From positions 1 to 16,658 of the forward strand of contig CACJYH010000013.1 in NCBI GenBank assembly GCA_902597695.1: DNA of 16,658 bases. The letters run 5' to 3'. This document shows, piece by piece, positions 1 to 7,764 of the stretch (its first letter is position 1; every line of letters begins with the position of its first letter). Made by a program: the position numbers and the translations under genes. Under the pieces are notes generated by a model. It worked only from the letters and a program-made list of their open reading frames with translations. It was not told the DNA's origin and did no database searches. The stretch is from an uncultured Pelagibacteraceae bacterium (GTDB lineage Bacteria > Pseudomonadota > Alphaproteobacteria > Pelagibacterales > Pelagibacteraceae).

Positions 1-1
1 T

Positions 2-520
2 GATTACCAAATAAAAATTAATAAAAAGATAAACCTTTTGTATGTTGGAAGATTTCGAGAGGAGAAGGGTTATTTAAGTTTAATTAATATATTTAAAAAG
101 ATGAGTAAAACATTAGAAGATTATCATTTAAATCTTACTTTAGTTGGAGCAGAAAAAAATGAAATATCAATAAACAAAAATATAAAAATTATAAAACAAA
201 TTAAAGATAATAAAAAACTAAAAAAAATTTATGATACTCATCAAATTTTTGTATTACCTTCCTATACAGAAGGCTATCCTCAAGTTATCTTAGAAAGCTT
301 TTCGAGAAAAAAACCAGTAATAGTTTTTAAAGAAATAGAATTTTTAAAAAAAATTTATTCAAAGGGTTTATTTATCTCAAATAGAAATGAAATTGATTTT
401 ACAAAAACAATTAAACATATATTATTTAATTATAGTAAGATTATTAGTGAAATTAATGAAGTAAAACTAATCTCAAAAAAAAGTTATAAAATTAATTTGA
501 TAAAACAGCTACAAGGTTAA
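2..520 (+). CDS. GT4 family glycosyltransferase, C-terminal part (5'-truncated)
   Basis: The frame is open to the left edge, so only the last ~172 residues of a glycosyltransferase are present. The fragment begins with a strand and glycine turn (LLYVGRFREEKG) that opens the C-terminal Rossmann domain of GT-B, GT4-family enzymes. It later carries the family's nucleotide-sugar site, VLPSYTEGYPQVILESF, in which the E-x7-E arrangement contacts the donor. Such enzymes act in the cytoplasm and add a sugar from an NDP-sugar to a lipid-linked glycan. A TTG at 38 is in frame but sits inside the domain, so it is not the start. The stop lies one base before the next ATG, which suggests one operon with the downstream polysaccharide genes. 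Donor and acceptor cannot be told from this fragment. Confidence 0.88.
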   Translation, partial: DYQIKINKKINLLYVGRFREEKGYLSLINIFKKMSKTLEDYHLNLTLVGAEKNEISINKNIKIIKQIKDNKKLKKIYDTHQIFVLPSYTEGYPQVILESFSRKKPVIVFKEIEFLKKIYSKGLFISNRNEIDFTKTIKHILFNYSKIISEINEVKLISKKSYKINLIKQLQG

Positions 521-521
521 T

Positions 522-1826
522 ATGAAATATTTTAATTTAGATAAACAAATTTTATTTAATTTTTTGATATTTTTTTTCCCGTTATCATATTTAGCTGGAC
601 GAGCAATTGTAGAATTATTGTTATTTCTATCTTTTGTTGTAACATTAATCTATTGTAAGAAATGGAAAGATTATTTTTTTGACAAAAATTTTATAATTGT
701 CTTTTTATCTCTATATTATCTATCAGTTTTTTTTAGCACTTTTATCAATATAGAAATTTTATCTCAAACCACTGACCAAAACTTATTATTAAAGTCATTT
801 TTTAATTTCAGGTATGTTATTTATATAATAAGTATTTGGTTTATTTTTCAAGAAATTAAATTGGATAAAAGATTTTTTGTAATAACAATTTTTTGTTATT
901 TGTTTTTTTTAGCTGATGGTTATATCCAATTTTTTACTGGTAAAAATTTATTAGGATACTCAATGCCGTCTGGAAGAATTTCAGGTATTTTTGGGGATGA
1001 ATATATTTTTGGAAGTTATATTCAAAAAGTGATTCCAATAATAATCATATTGTTTTATTTGACATTTAACTCAAATTTTAAGAATAAAACTCTTTATTTT
1101 TTTTTGGTTTTATTTTTAAGCACTAATATAATTTTAGTATCAGGTGATAGAGCAGCAATCATTCTATTTATTTTTTATCTAGCCATTTGTTTTCTACTTG
1201 TTTCTAATCATAGAAAAATTTTTTTAATGAATTTTCTAATTTCAGGAATTGTATTATTTGTTATTGTTTCATTTAATTTAGGCAAAAATCTCGCTGCACT
1301 AGACCAAAGATATAATCCCAAAAGTAATTTTAATGCTCATAGTGCTCAGACTAAAAATAATCATCCAATAATTAAATATATTCCAAAAGATCACTTTGGC
1401 CATTATCTTGTAGTAAAAGAAATGGTAAAGGATAATTTGTATTTCGGAAAAGGTCTAAAGTCTTTCAGATTTATGTGTAATGGTAAATTAGGTAATTTAT
1501 ATCCTGTAGAAGGAGGAGTTTGTTCTACTCATCCACATAATTATTACTTACAATCTATTTCAGCAGGAGGAATAATTAGTTTATTTTTTCTCTTTTCTAT
1601 ATTCATATTATTTTCATTTAAAATGCTCAATATTTTCTTAAAGTTATTTAAGAGAATAAATCATAATGAATTATTGACGTTCTCAACAATTAGTATTTTT
1701 GTTTATTTATGGCCTCTCATTCCAACTGGGAATTTTTTCAGTAATTGGATTTCAGGATTTAATTGTTTTGCTCTGGGACTTTATTTGTTTATAAATTCTA
1801 AAATTAATAGTGAAAAAAATAAATGA
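522..1826 (+). CDS. O-antigen ligase / polymerase family membrane protein (WaaL/Wzy-like)
   Basis: A 434-residue protein with about ten hydrophobic membrane segments and one long hydrophilic loop (about residues 260-345), the architecture of Wzy_C/O-antigen ligase proteins. The loop ends in CSTHPHNYYLQ (H337-P-H339-N340), the hallmark of this family just before the C-terminal membrane segments. Family members work on the periplasmic face of the inner membrane, moving or polymerising glycans from undecaprenyl diphosphate. Ligase and polymerase cannot be separated by sequence inspection. The gene starts one base after the glycosyltransferase stop, and its own stop overlaps the next start (ATGA), so translation is probably coupled. 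Its neighbours, an initiating phosphoglycosyltransferase and an ABC flippase, support a role in surface glycan assembly. Confidence 0.85.
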   Translation: MKYFNLDKQILFNFLIFFFPLSYLAGRAIVELLLFLSFVVTLIYCKKWKDYFFDKNFIIVFLSLYYLSVFFSTFINIEILSQTTDQNLLLKSFFNFRYVIYIISIWFIFQEIKLDKRFFVITIFCYLFFLADGYIQFFTGKNLLGYSMPSGRISGIFGDEYIFGSYIQKVIPIIIILFYLTFNSNFKNKTLYFFLVLFLSTNIILVSGDRAAIILFIFYLAICFLLVSNHRKIFLMNFLISGIVLFVIVSFNLGKNLAALDQRYNPKSNFNAHSAQTKNNHPIIKYIPKDHFGHYLVVKEMVKDNLYFGKGLKSFRFMCNGKLGNLYPVEGGVCSTHPHNYYLQSISAGGIISLFFLFSIFILFSFKMLNIFLKLFKRINHNELLTFSTISIFVYLWPLIPTGNFFSNWISGFNCFALGLYLFINSKINSEKNK

Positions 1827-2815
1827 TTATAAATATTTTTTTAACGTTAATATTTTTGAATATTTTTCTTTGTTTAAATCATCAGAATATAGCTAATAAA
1901 TTTAAAATTTATGATTATCCTAATAGTAAACTGAAGATCCATAAAAAAAAAACACCATTACTGGGTGGTATTTTCCTCATTTTAAATGTTTTAACATTGG
2001 CTATTGTTGATCAAAGTTTTTATGAAATTTTTTTATTTGAGAAAAAAAGAGAAATGATTTCATTCATTTTTCTAATTTCTTCTTTTTTTTTTATAGGGCT
2101 TTATGATGATAAATATAAAATTTCTTTTAGCATAAGAATAATTTTAGGTGTTTTATTTACTTTAATGGCTGTATTGGTAAATCAAAATTTAAAAATCGAA
2201 AATTTATTATTTTCATTTTATGAACACCCAATTTTTCTCAAAAATTTCAGTTTATTTTTTTCGTTATTTTCAATCTTAGCATTTATACATGCAACAAATA
2301 TGTTTGATGGAATTAATAGTCAATTGATTACTTTTTATTTAATTTTAAATACATTCTTATTTTATATTTCAAATTATGACGTTATTTTCCTATTTCTCTA
2401 CCCTGTAATTATATCTTTATTAATCTTAAATTTTAATGGAAAAATTTTTTTAGGAGATGCTGGATCATATAGCTTAGGAGCTATGTACAGTTTTTTAATT
2501 ATTTATCAGTACACTACTCATGAAAAAATTTTCTTTGTGGAGGAAATTTTGATTTTAACACTTATTCCTGGTTTGGAACTTTTAAGACTTTCTGTCTATC
2601 GAATAACAAATGGAAGAAATATTTTTTCTGGAGACTTAGAACACATTCATCATTTATTATTAAAAAATTTTAATCAAATTCAGACAAATTTAATTGTTTT
2701 ACTTTTAATGATAATTCCGATTTCTCTCTCTCTATTTGATCAAATAAATTTGTACTTGATAGTCTTAATAAGTACATTATCTTATTTTTTAATCATTTAT
2801 CTTCTGAAAAAATAA
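1823..2815 (+). CDS. WecA/MraY-type polyprenyl-phosphate sugar-1-phosphate transferase
   Basis: A 330-residue polytopic protein of the glycosyltransferase 4 (MraY/WecA/WbpL) superfamily. The enzymes transfer a HexNAc-1-phosphate from a UDP-sugar to undecaprenyl phosphate, which starts a lipid-linked glycan. Visible landmarks, in order, are KIHKKKTPLLGG near residues 38-49, the Mg-binding aspartate pair D95-D96 in IGLYDDKYKIS, NMFDGIN at 159-165, the cytoplasmic GKIFLGDAGSYSLG loop around D212, and HIHH at 274-277, which in this superfamily helps recognise the sugar. Length and motif order are normal. The start overlaps the preceding stop by four bases (ATGA). MraY itself is unlikely because the gene sits in a glycan cluster and not with murein genes; WecA- or WbpL-like activity is the better guess. 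The sugar is undetermined. Confidence 0.88.
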   Translation: MIINIFLTLIFLNIFLCLNHQNIANKFKIYDYPNSKLKIHKKKTPLLGGIFLILNVLTLAIVDQSFYEIFLFEKKREMISFIFLISSFFFIGLYDDKYKISFSIRIILGVLFTLMAVLVNQNLKIENLLFSFYEHPIFLKNFSLFFSLFSILAFIHATNMFDGINSQLITFYLILNTFLFYISNYDVIFLFLYPVIISLLILNFNGKIFLGDAGSYSLGAMYSFLIIYQYTTHEKIFFVEEILILTLIPGLELLRLSVYRITNGRNIFSGDLEHIHHLLLKNFNQIQTNLIVLLLMIIPISLSLFDQINLYLIVLISTLSYFLIIYLLKK

Positions 2816-2819
2816 ATAC

Positions 2820-3788
2820 ATGAATGTTTTAATTACCGGTGGAGCAGGATACATAGGAAGTACAGTAGCCCACTTATTATTAGATAAAAAATGTAAAGTT
2901 ACAATAATTGATAACTTATCAACAGGTAAAAAATACAATATTCCAAAAAAGTCTATTTTCTATAAATGTGACATTTCAGATAAAAAAAGAGTTAAAAAAA
3001 TTTTGAAGGAAAATTTTGATATTGTTTTACATTTTGCTGCATTTATTAAAAATGATGAGTCAATAAAAAAACCAAATAAATACTTTATAAATAATTATCA
3101 AAAAGGAAAAATTTTTTTAAATTTATGTTTTAAGTCTGATATAAAAAATTTTATTTACTCATCCACTGCAGCTATTTATGGTAATAGTAAAAAAAAAGTT
3201 AAAGAGAATGAAAAGCTTAGACCTTTATCACCATATGCAAAATCTAAATTGAATTTAGAAGAATTTTTTTTTCAAAATAAAAAAAAAATCAATTTTATTA
3301 TTTTAAGATATTTTAATGTTGGAGGAGTTGAAAAAAAACTAAGATGCGGCTTTGATATCAAAAATAAAAGTTTAATATCTAACTTATGTAAATCTTTTAT
3401 TACAGGTAAAGAATTTTTAATTTTTGGCCGAAATCATCAAACTAATGATGGTACAGCAATAAGAGATTTTATACATGTCAGAGATTTAGCCCAAATTCAT
3501 TTTATGTTTTGTCAAAAAATTCTTAAAAAGAAATATTCTGAAGTGTTTAATTGTGGGTATGGAAAGCCTATTTCAGTTAAGAAAATGTATAGAATATTTT
3601 CTAAGATATCAAAAAAATCTCCCAAAATTATTTACAAAAGTAAAATAAAAAAAGATATATCTATTTCTATTTCTGATGTGTCTAAGTTAAATAGTGAAAT
3701 TCATATAAATGACAAAAAAAATAAGTGGTTAGATTTAGTTAAAACTTCAATTGATTGGTATAAAAGTAAAAACAGAATTAAAATTTAA
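2820..3788 (+). CDS. galE: UDP-glucose 4-epimerase family protein (GalE-like)
   Basis: A 322-residue extended SDR enzyme that most resembles UDP-glucose/UDP-GlcNAc 4-epimerase, which interconverts the gluco and galacto forms in the cytoplasm. The NAD-binding turn GGAGYIGS is at residues 7-14 (G7, G10, G13). The catalytic region SSTAAIYG is at 114-121 and the YxxxK pair is Y139/K143. ILRYFNVGG and the DGTAIRDFIHVRDLA segment further downstream are typical of GalE. The length is slightly shorter than the usual ~330-340 residues. It begins four bases after the WecA-like gene and is followed within seven bases by the ABC exporter, so it probably shares their transcript and supplies UDP-Gal or UDP-GalNAc for the glycan. 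Related epimerases with other UDP-sugar preferences cannot be excluded. Confidence 0.88.
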   Translation: MNVLITGGAGYIGSTVAHLLLDKKCKVTIIDNLSTGKKYNIPKKSIFYKCDISDKKRVKKILKENFDIVLHFAAFIKNDESIKKPNKYFINNYQKGKIFLNLCFKSDIKNFIYSSTAAIYGNSKKKVKENEKLRPLSPYAKSKLNLEEFFFQNKKKINFIILRYFNVGGVEKKLRCGFDIKNKSLISNLCKSFITGKEFLIFGRNHQTNDGTAIRDFIHVRDLAQIHFMFCQKILKKKYSEVFNCGYGKPISVKKMYRIFSKISKKSPKIIYKSKIKKDISISISDVSKLNSEIHINDKKNKWLDLVKTSIDWYKSKNRIKI

Positions 3789-3795
3789 TTTTTAA

Positions 3796-5517
3796 ATGAA
3801 ACATTTTAACCTTTTTTGGGATTTAATTAATAAAAAACAAAAATTATATTTTGTTTACATAGTTATTCTAATGATAGCTCAAGCAATGCTTGAAATTTTG
3901 GGAATAGCATTGGTTATACCATTTACAGCTTTGATTTTAGATCCAAGTCAAAAAATAAATCTATTTATTTTAGATGATTTAAGTTTTTTAACAAACGAAT
4001 TTGAAAGAGAGAGTTTGTTGCCAATTTGTGCAATTATATTTTTTATTGTTTTTGTAATAAAAAATATTTCATTGATTTTTATTTATAATTTAATTTTTAA
4101 TTATGTTAAAAGTATAAGGGCAATTATTTCTACCAAACTTTTATCTAAATACTTAAAACAAAACTATGAATATTTTGTAAAAAATTCTTTTTCTAAGATT
4201 CAAGCTAATTTAACTGGTGAATTAGAAGCTTTACTGAAAAGCTTTTTTATCCCAATTCATATTATTTTAAGTGAAGTTATAATTTTTATATCAATATTTA
4301 TTTTATTAATAATAACGGGCAATGCACAAGGAGCTTTAATAGTATTACCAACTTTATTGATAGTAGGTTTGATTGTTAAAAAAATAAGTAAAAAGGTTAA
4401 AATACTTGGAATAGATCGGAAACAAAACAATAGAGATAGTGCAAAAATTACGCATTATATTTTACTTGGAGTAAGAGAAATTTTACTTATCGGTAAAACT
4501 AAAAAAATTTTAGAATATTATAATAAACTACAACTCAAAATGGGAAAGGTTGAAACTAATCTTCAAGTTATGAAATTGCTTCCAAAAAATTTAATTGAAG
4601 TTTTTGGTTTGTTAACATTTTTAATATTAATCATTTATTTATTTAATGAGGGTAAAGAAAATAATGAAATTATTACTGCTCTTACTTTTTATTTCATGGT
4701 TGCATACAGAATTTTACCATCAATAAATAAAATTTTTTCTAATTATCAAATTATCAAATTTGCCAAAAATGCAGTAATAAATATTGGAAATGATTTAAAT
4801 CTTGAGGATAAAATTCAAATTAATATTGAACAAGATTACAGATTAAATTTTAAAAAAAATATTGTTTTATCTAATATTAATTTTGAATATGGAAAAAATA
4901 TAAGAGTATTAAATAATATAAATCTAAATATTAAGAAAAATGAGGTAATTGGTATTAAAGGAGATAGTGGATCAGGAAAAACAACTCTTCTTAATATTAT
5001 ATCAAAATTATCATCACCAACTAATGGAAAAATGATGATAGATGACAAGATATTATCTGATAAGAAAGATATAAGAGCCTATCAAAATTTAATATCTCTG
5101 AGTTCACAAGATACTTTTTTAATTGAGGCTTCAATTAAAGAAAATATTCTTTTAGGAACCGAAGAAACTTTCGATGAACAAAAATTCATCCATTCTTTAG
5201 ATTTTAGCCAAGTCAAGGACTTTTTAAATTCAATGCCAAATGGAGTAGATACATTGATAGGCACAAATAGTAAAACTATTTCATCTGGACAAAAACAAAG
5301 AATTGCAATTGCAAGACAGATATACTCTGACAAGGAAATATTTATTTTTGATGAAGCAACAAATGCTATAGATGAGAAGAGAGAAAGAATAATCTTTGAA
5401 AATATTAAGACCCTTAAATCAAAAAAAACAATTATTTTAGTTTCTCATAATTCAACAAACTTAGAAATATGTGACAAAATATATTATTTAGAAAAGGGAA
5501 ACTTAATAGAAAAATAA
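3796..5517 (+). CDS. ABC exporter with fused permease and ATPase, lipid-linked oligosaccharide flippase-like (PglK/MsbA type)
   Basis: A 573-residue half-transporter. About six membrane segments fill residues 15-330 and an ATP-binding domain fills the rest. The ATPase is complete: Walker A GDSGSGKTT at about 389-397, a Q-loop in SLSSQDTFL, the signature at 495-501, Walker B IFIFDEA with D519 and catalytic E520, and the switch histidine H551 in VSHN. The signature reads ISSGQKQR instead of the usual LSGGQ, a mild deviation. Proteins of this build act as homodimers. PglK-like members flip undecaprenyl-diphosphate oligosaccharides, while MsbA-like ones move lipid A. The position between galE, a WecA-like initiator and a ligase-like protein favours the oligosaccharide role, but that is inference. 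A 10-bp AT-only inverted repeat directly after the stop may end this transcript. Confidence 0.87.
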   Translation: MKHFNLFWDLINKKQKLYFVYIVILMIAQAMLEILGIALVIPFTALILDPSQKINLFILDDLSFLTNEFERESLLPICAIIFFIVFVIKNISLIFIYNLIFNYVKSIRAIISTKLLSKYLKQNYEYFVKNSFSKIQANLTGELEALLKSFFIPIHIILSEVIIFISIFILLIITGNAQGALIVLPTLLIVGLIVKKISKKVKILGIDRKQNNRDSAKITHYILLGVREILLIGKTKKILEYYNKLQLKMGKVETNLQVMKLLPKNLIEVFGLLTFLILIIYLFNEGKENNEIITALTFYFMVAYRILPSINKIFSNYQIIKFAKNAVINIGNDLNLEDKIQINIEQDYRLNFKKNIVLSNINFEYGKNIRVLNNINLNIKKNEVIGIKGDSGSGKTTLLNIISKLSSPTNGKMMIDDKILSDKKDIRAYQNLISLSSQDTFLIEASIKENILLGTEETFDEQKFIHSLDFSQVKDFLNSMPNGVDTLIGTNSKTISSGQKQRIAIARQIYSDKEIFIFDEATNAIDEKRERIIFENIKTLKSKKTIILVSHNSTNLEICDKIYYLEKGNLIEK

Positions 5518-5518
5518 T

Positions 5519-5547
5519 AAAATTTAAATAAGATAGTTTTAAATTTT
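5519..5547 (+). terminator. AT-only hairpin after the ABC exporter gene, possible terminator
   Basis: A perfect 10-bp inverted repeat, AAAATTTAAA at 5519-5528 and TTTAAATTTT at 5538-5547, with a 9-base loop, starts two bases after the exporter stop codon. The right arm ends in four T and is followed by more T-rich sequence. The stem has no G or C, so it would be weak, and repeats like this can arise by chance in such AT-rich DNA. Its place directly after a stop, and a same-sized partner at the other end of the next gene, are the reasons to list it. Confidence 0.35.
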
Positions 5548-5556
5548 ATTTTAATT

Positions 5557-6930
5557 ATGAATTATAATCTATTTAAAACAAAAAAAAAAAAATTATTTTT
5601 TGGAATTTTTATAATAATTATAATTTTGTTTCTTTACTTATTCTCCGCAATATCAACTATAGTTAGAGAAGGTTATGATCAACAAAATAAATTAATTGAG
5701 ATTACAAAATCAATAATTCCCAAATATTACTTAAAAAAGATTAAAGAAAATTTATTTTTTGTATCAAATTTAAAGGCTAGGAATGAGTATTTGGAAATTC
5801 AACTCAAAAAATTTGAACAAGGTCTAAAAGGCGAAAAATTTAAATCTGAAATAATTTCAATCAATTCAGAAAAATATAGAATTGAATATTTTTTTACCCC
5901 CTTTAAAAGACTAGACGTAAATAAAGGATGGAATGCTGATATAAATTCATTAAGAGCTCACTATACTGAAATTAAAAATGATAAAATATTCTTGATCTCT
6001 GGAGAAGGGCAAACGATCTTTTTCAATAAAAAAAATCTATTTAAAGATAGTTTGTCTTTTGAAAATTTAAATAACAATATAGATGATATCTTAGAGAGTA
6101 ATAATTCAAAACTGATTGGTATTAGAGATTTATTTTTTTACGATGATAAGATTTTGATATCAATGATGACCGAAAACAAAAAAGGTATAACAATAAATTT
6201 ATATATAGCAGATTTAAATTATGAAAAAATTAATTTTGAAGTATTTTTTGAAACAGGTGAATATTGGAAAAATTATAATGTTTTTTCTGGTGGTAGAATT
6301 GAAAAATTTAATGGGGACAGTATTTTATTTGCAACTGGTTATGCTTATAAAAAAAATGTATCTCAGGAATTAGACAGTCTTTTAGGTAAAATTATTAAGA
6401 TAAATTTATTATCAAAAGATCATCAAATTATTTCAATTGGCCATAGAAACCCCCAAGGACTAAAATATTTAAATAAATACAATTTAGTAATCAATTCTGA
6501 ACATGGACCCAAAGGTGGGGATGAAATAAATATAAATAAATTAGATGAAGGAGAAGAAATTAAAAATTATGGCTGGGATATAGCTTCTTATGGAATTGAA
6601 TATGATGGAACTGATCCTTATAAAAAATCACATTCAGAATTTGGTTTTCAGGAGCCATCAATTTATTATGTGCCTTCAATTGGAATAAGTGAAATTGTAT
6701 TTATGGAAAAAAGTTCATTTTGTAAAAAAAAATGTTTATGGATATCTTCACTTAGGGCTCACTCATTATATTTAATTGAAATTGACGATAACTTTGAGGA
6801 ATTTAAATCCAAAGGAAGAATTTTTCTTAAAAACAATAGAATTCGAGATATTGATTATGACGATGAGTTGGATTTAATTATTTTAATGAGTGAAAATATT
6901 CCAGCCATTATTACTCTTAAAAAAATTTAA
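5557..6930 (+). CDS. Membrane-anchored quinoprotein sugar dehydrogenase-like beta-propeller (GSDH/YliI family)
   Basis: A 457-residue protein with a lysine-rich N-terminus and one membrane segment (about residues 13-33), so the bulk should lie outside the inner membrane. Residues from about 125 onward match the soluble glucose/sorbosone dehydrogenase fold: IGHRNPQGL near 294-302, SEHGPKGGDEIN at 314-325, NYGW at 337-340, and a late LWISSLRAHSLYLIEI strand. In sGDH and YliI these segments form the PQQ and calcium site. YliI-type enzymes oxidise aldoses using PQQ. Whether this one binds PQQ is inferred only; no pqq genes are in view. Residues 45-115 are a hydrophilic, partly helical spacer with no motif I recognise. 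The gene sits inside a glycan cluster, between two AT-only hairpins, which hints at independent acquisition or a role on a surface sugar. Confidence 0.75.
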   Translation: MNYNLFKTKKKKLFFGIFIIIIILFLYLFSAISTIVREGYDQQNKLIEITKSIIPKYYLKKIKENLFFVSNLKARNEYLEIQLKKFEQGLKGEKFKSEIISINSEKYRIEYFFTPFKRLDVNKGWNADINSLRAHYTEIKNDKIFLISGEGQTIFFNKKNLFKDSLSFENLNNNIDDILESNNSKLIGIRDLFFYDDKILISMMTENKKGITINLYIADLNYEKINFEVFFETGEYWKNYNVFSGGRIEKFNGDSILFATGYAYKKNVSQELDSLLGKIIKINLLSKDHQIISIGHRNPQGLKYLNKYNLVINSEHGPKGGDEININKLDEGEEIKNYGWDIASYGIEYDGTDPYKKSHSEFGFQEPSIYYVPSIGISEIVFMEKSSFCKKKCLWISSLRAHSLYLIEIDDNFEEFKSKGRIFLKNNRIRDIDYDDELDLIILMSENIPAIITLKKI

Positions 6931-6943
6931 ATTTATTAGAAAA

Positions 6944-6972
6944 TAAAATTTCAAAAAAATTGTGAAATTTTA
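6944..6972. terminator. Bidirectional hairpin between convergent genes, possible terminator
   Basis: A perfect 10-bp inverted repeat, TAAAATTTCA at 6944-6953 and TGAAATTTTA at 6963-6972, with a 9-base loop, lies between the sugar-dehydrogenase-like gene and the convergent GT2 gene and overlaps the GT2 stop. T-rich stretches follow on both strands, so it could end transcripts from either side. Each arm has one G-C pair, so the stem is weak, but convergent placement supports the call. Confidence 0.5.
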
Positions 6973-7715
6973 GAAATATTTTTTAAAAAGATTGTCTTTA
7001 TTGGAGATAAATTATGCTTCTTCATTATGTTAAAGTCTTCACTCATTTTGGTAATTATATTCTTTATATTTTTGTTACTTGTTCCTCCAAATCGCATTTT
7101 AATTGTGAATTCATCTAAGAAAAAAATTTTTAAGTATTTATTTTTAAATAATCTTATTATGAAATCATAATCTGAAGATATTTTAAAACTTTCATCATAA
7201 TATCCTATTTTTTCAATTGATTTTTTTTTTAAAAATAAAGTTGTGTGAGGTGGCATCCAACCATTTTGTATTTTTTTGTTTAAAAAATTACTTGATTGAA
7301 TCCCATGATTTAGATTTGAGACCCATTTTCTAATAATCTTATGTTTATCATTTTTACCTGTATAAATAAGATTTGAAAACACAACATCAACATTTTGTTC
7401 ATCAAATATTTTAACAATTTTTTTTATAATATCTTTTTCAAATAACTCGTCATCAGAATGAATTAACCCAATGATATCTCCATTTGCAGATTTTAAACCT
7501 TCATTGATAGCTGAGTAGATACCACCTTTTTTTTGTTGAATTTGTTTTTGATTTTTTATTTTAAATTTTGAGGCTATGTCTAGGGTTAAATCTTGAGATT
7601 GTTTGTCTAAAATAATATGTTCTATATTTTCATATGATTGTGATAAAATTGATAAACAACAATCTTTTATTGTTTTTTCACTATTGTACGTACATGTTAT
7701 AAGACTTACTTGCAT
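6951..7715 (-). CDS. GT2 family glycosyltransferase (WcaE/AmsE-like)
   Basis: A 254-residue GT-A fold glycosyltransferase and the only - strand gene in the island. The N-terminus VSLITCTYNSEKTI is the GT2 donor-binding strand. GGIYSAINEGLKSANGDIIGLIHSDDE (about residues 64-90) carries the acidic metal-binding motif at S87-D88-D89, in the context typical of WcaE/AmsE/WbbD-like enzymes. The usual DGxSxDGT segment is replaced by LDKQSQDLT, a divergence at the nucleotide-contacting loop. There is no membrane segment, so it is cytoplasmic, probably adding one sugar to a lipid-linked intermediate. It is transcribed divergently from gmd across a 49-base gap and convergently with the dehydrogenase-like gene, so it forms a single-gene unit. 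Donor and linkage are unknown. Confidence 0.87.
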   Translation of the reverse strand: MQVSLITCTYNSEKTIKDCCLSILSQSYENIEHIILDKQSQDLTLDIASKFKIKNQKQIQQKKGGIYSAINEGLKSANGDIIGLIHSDDELFEKDIIKKIVKIFDEQNVDVVFSNLIYTGKNDKHKIIRKWVSNLNHGIQSSNFLNKKIQNGWMPPHTTLFLKKKSIEKIGYYDESFKISSDYDFIIRLFKNKYLKIFFLDEFTIKMRFGGTSNKNIKNIITKMSEDFNIMKKHNLSPIKTIFLKNISKISQFF

Positions 7716-7718
7716 TAA

Positions 7719-7747
7719 TTGAATAAAATGATTACAGGATATATAAT
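7719..7747 (+). promoter_or_regulatory. Sigma70-like promoter for the gmd-fcl gene block
   Basis: In the 49-base gap between the divergent GT2 gene and gmd, TTGAAT at 7719-7724 and TATAAT at 7742-7747 are separated by 17 bases. The -10 is full consensus and the -35 matches four of six positions. A start near 7754 would leave a leader of only about ten bases before the gmd ATG at 7765, with no clear Shine-Dalgarno sequence. I saw no equally good promoter for the - strand gene. In AT-rich DNA TATAAT alone is weak evidence; the spacing and placement strengthen it. Confidence 0.6.
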
Positions 7748-7764
7748 TCTAAAATAAAATCCAA

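Noticed and set aside
38..43. TTG at 38 as a genuine start for the first glycosyltransferase
   Set aside because: The frame is open to the window edge and the TTG lies within the first strand of the GT4 C-terminal domain, so the gene is truncated, not short.
4836..5333. Open frames on the - strand opposite the ABC ATPase domain
   Set aside because: They are antisense to intact, motif-rich coding sequence, have no recognisable protein features, and arise easily in such AT-rich codons.
5945..6770. Repeat of SLRAH at about residues 131-135 and again near 396-400 of the dehydrogenase-like protein as a designed motif duplication
   Set aside because: Five residues in a beta-propeller can recur by chance or blade symmetry; the surrounding residues do not match.
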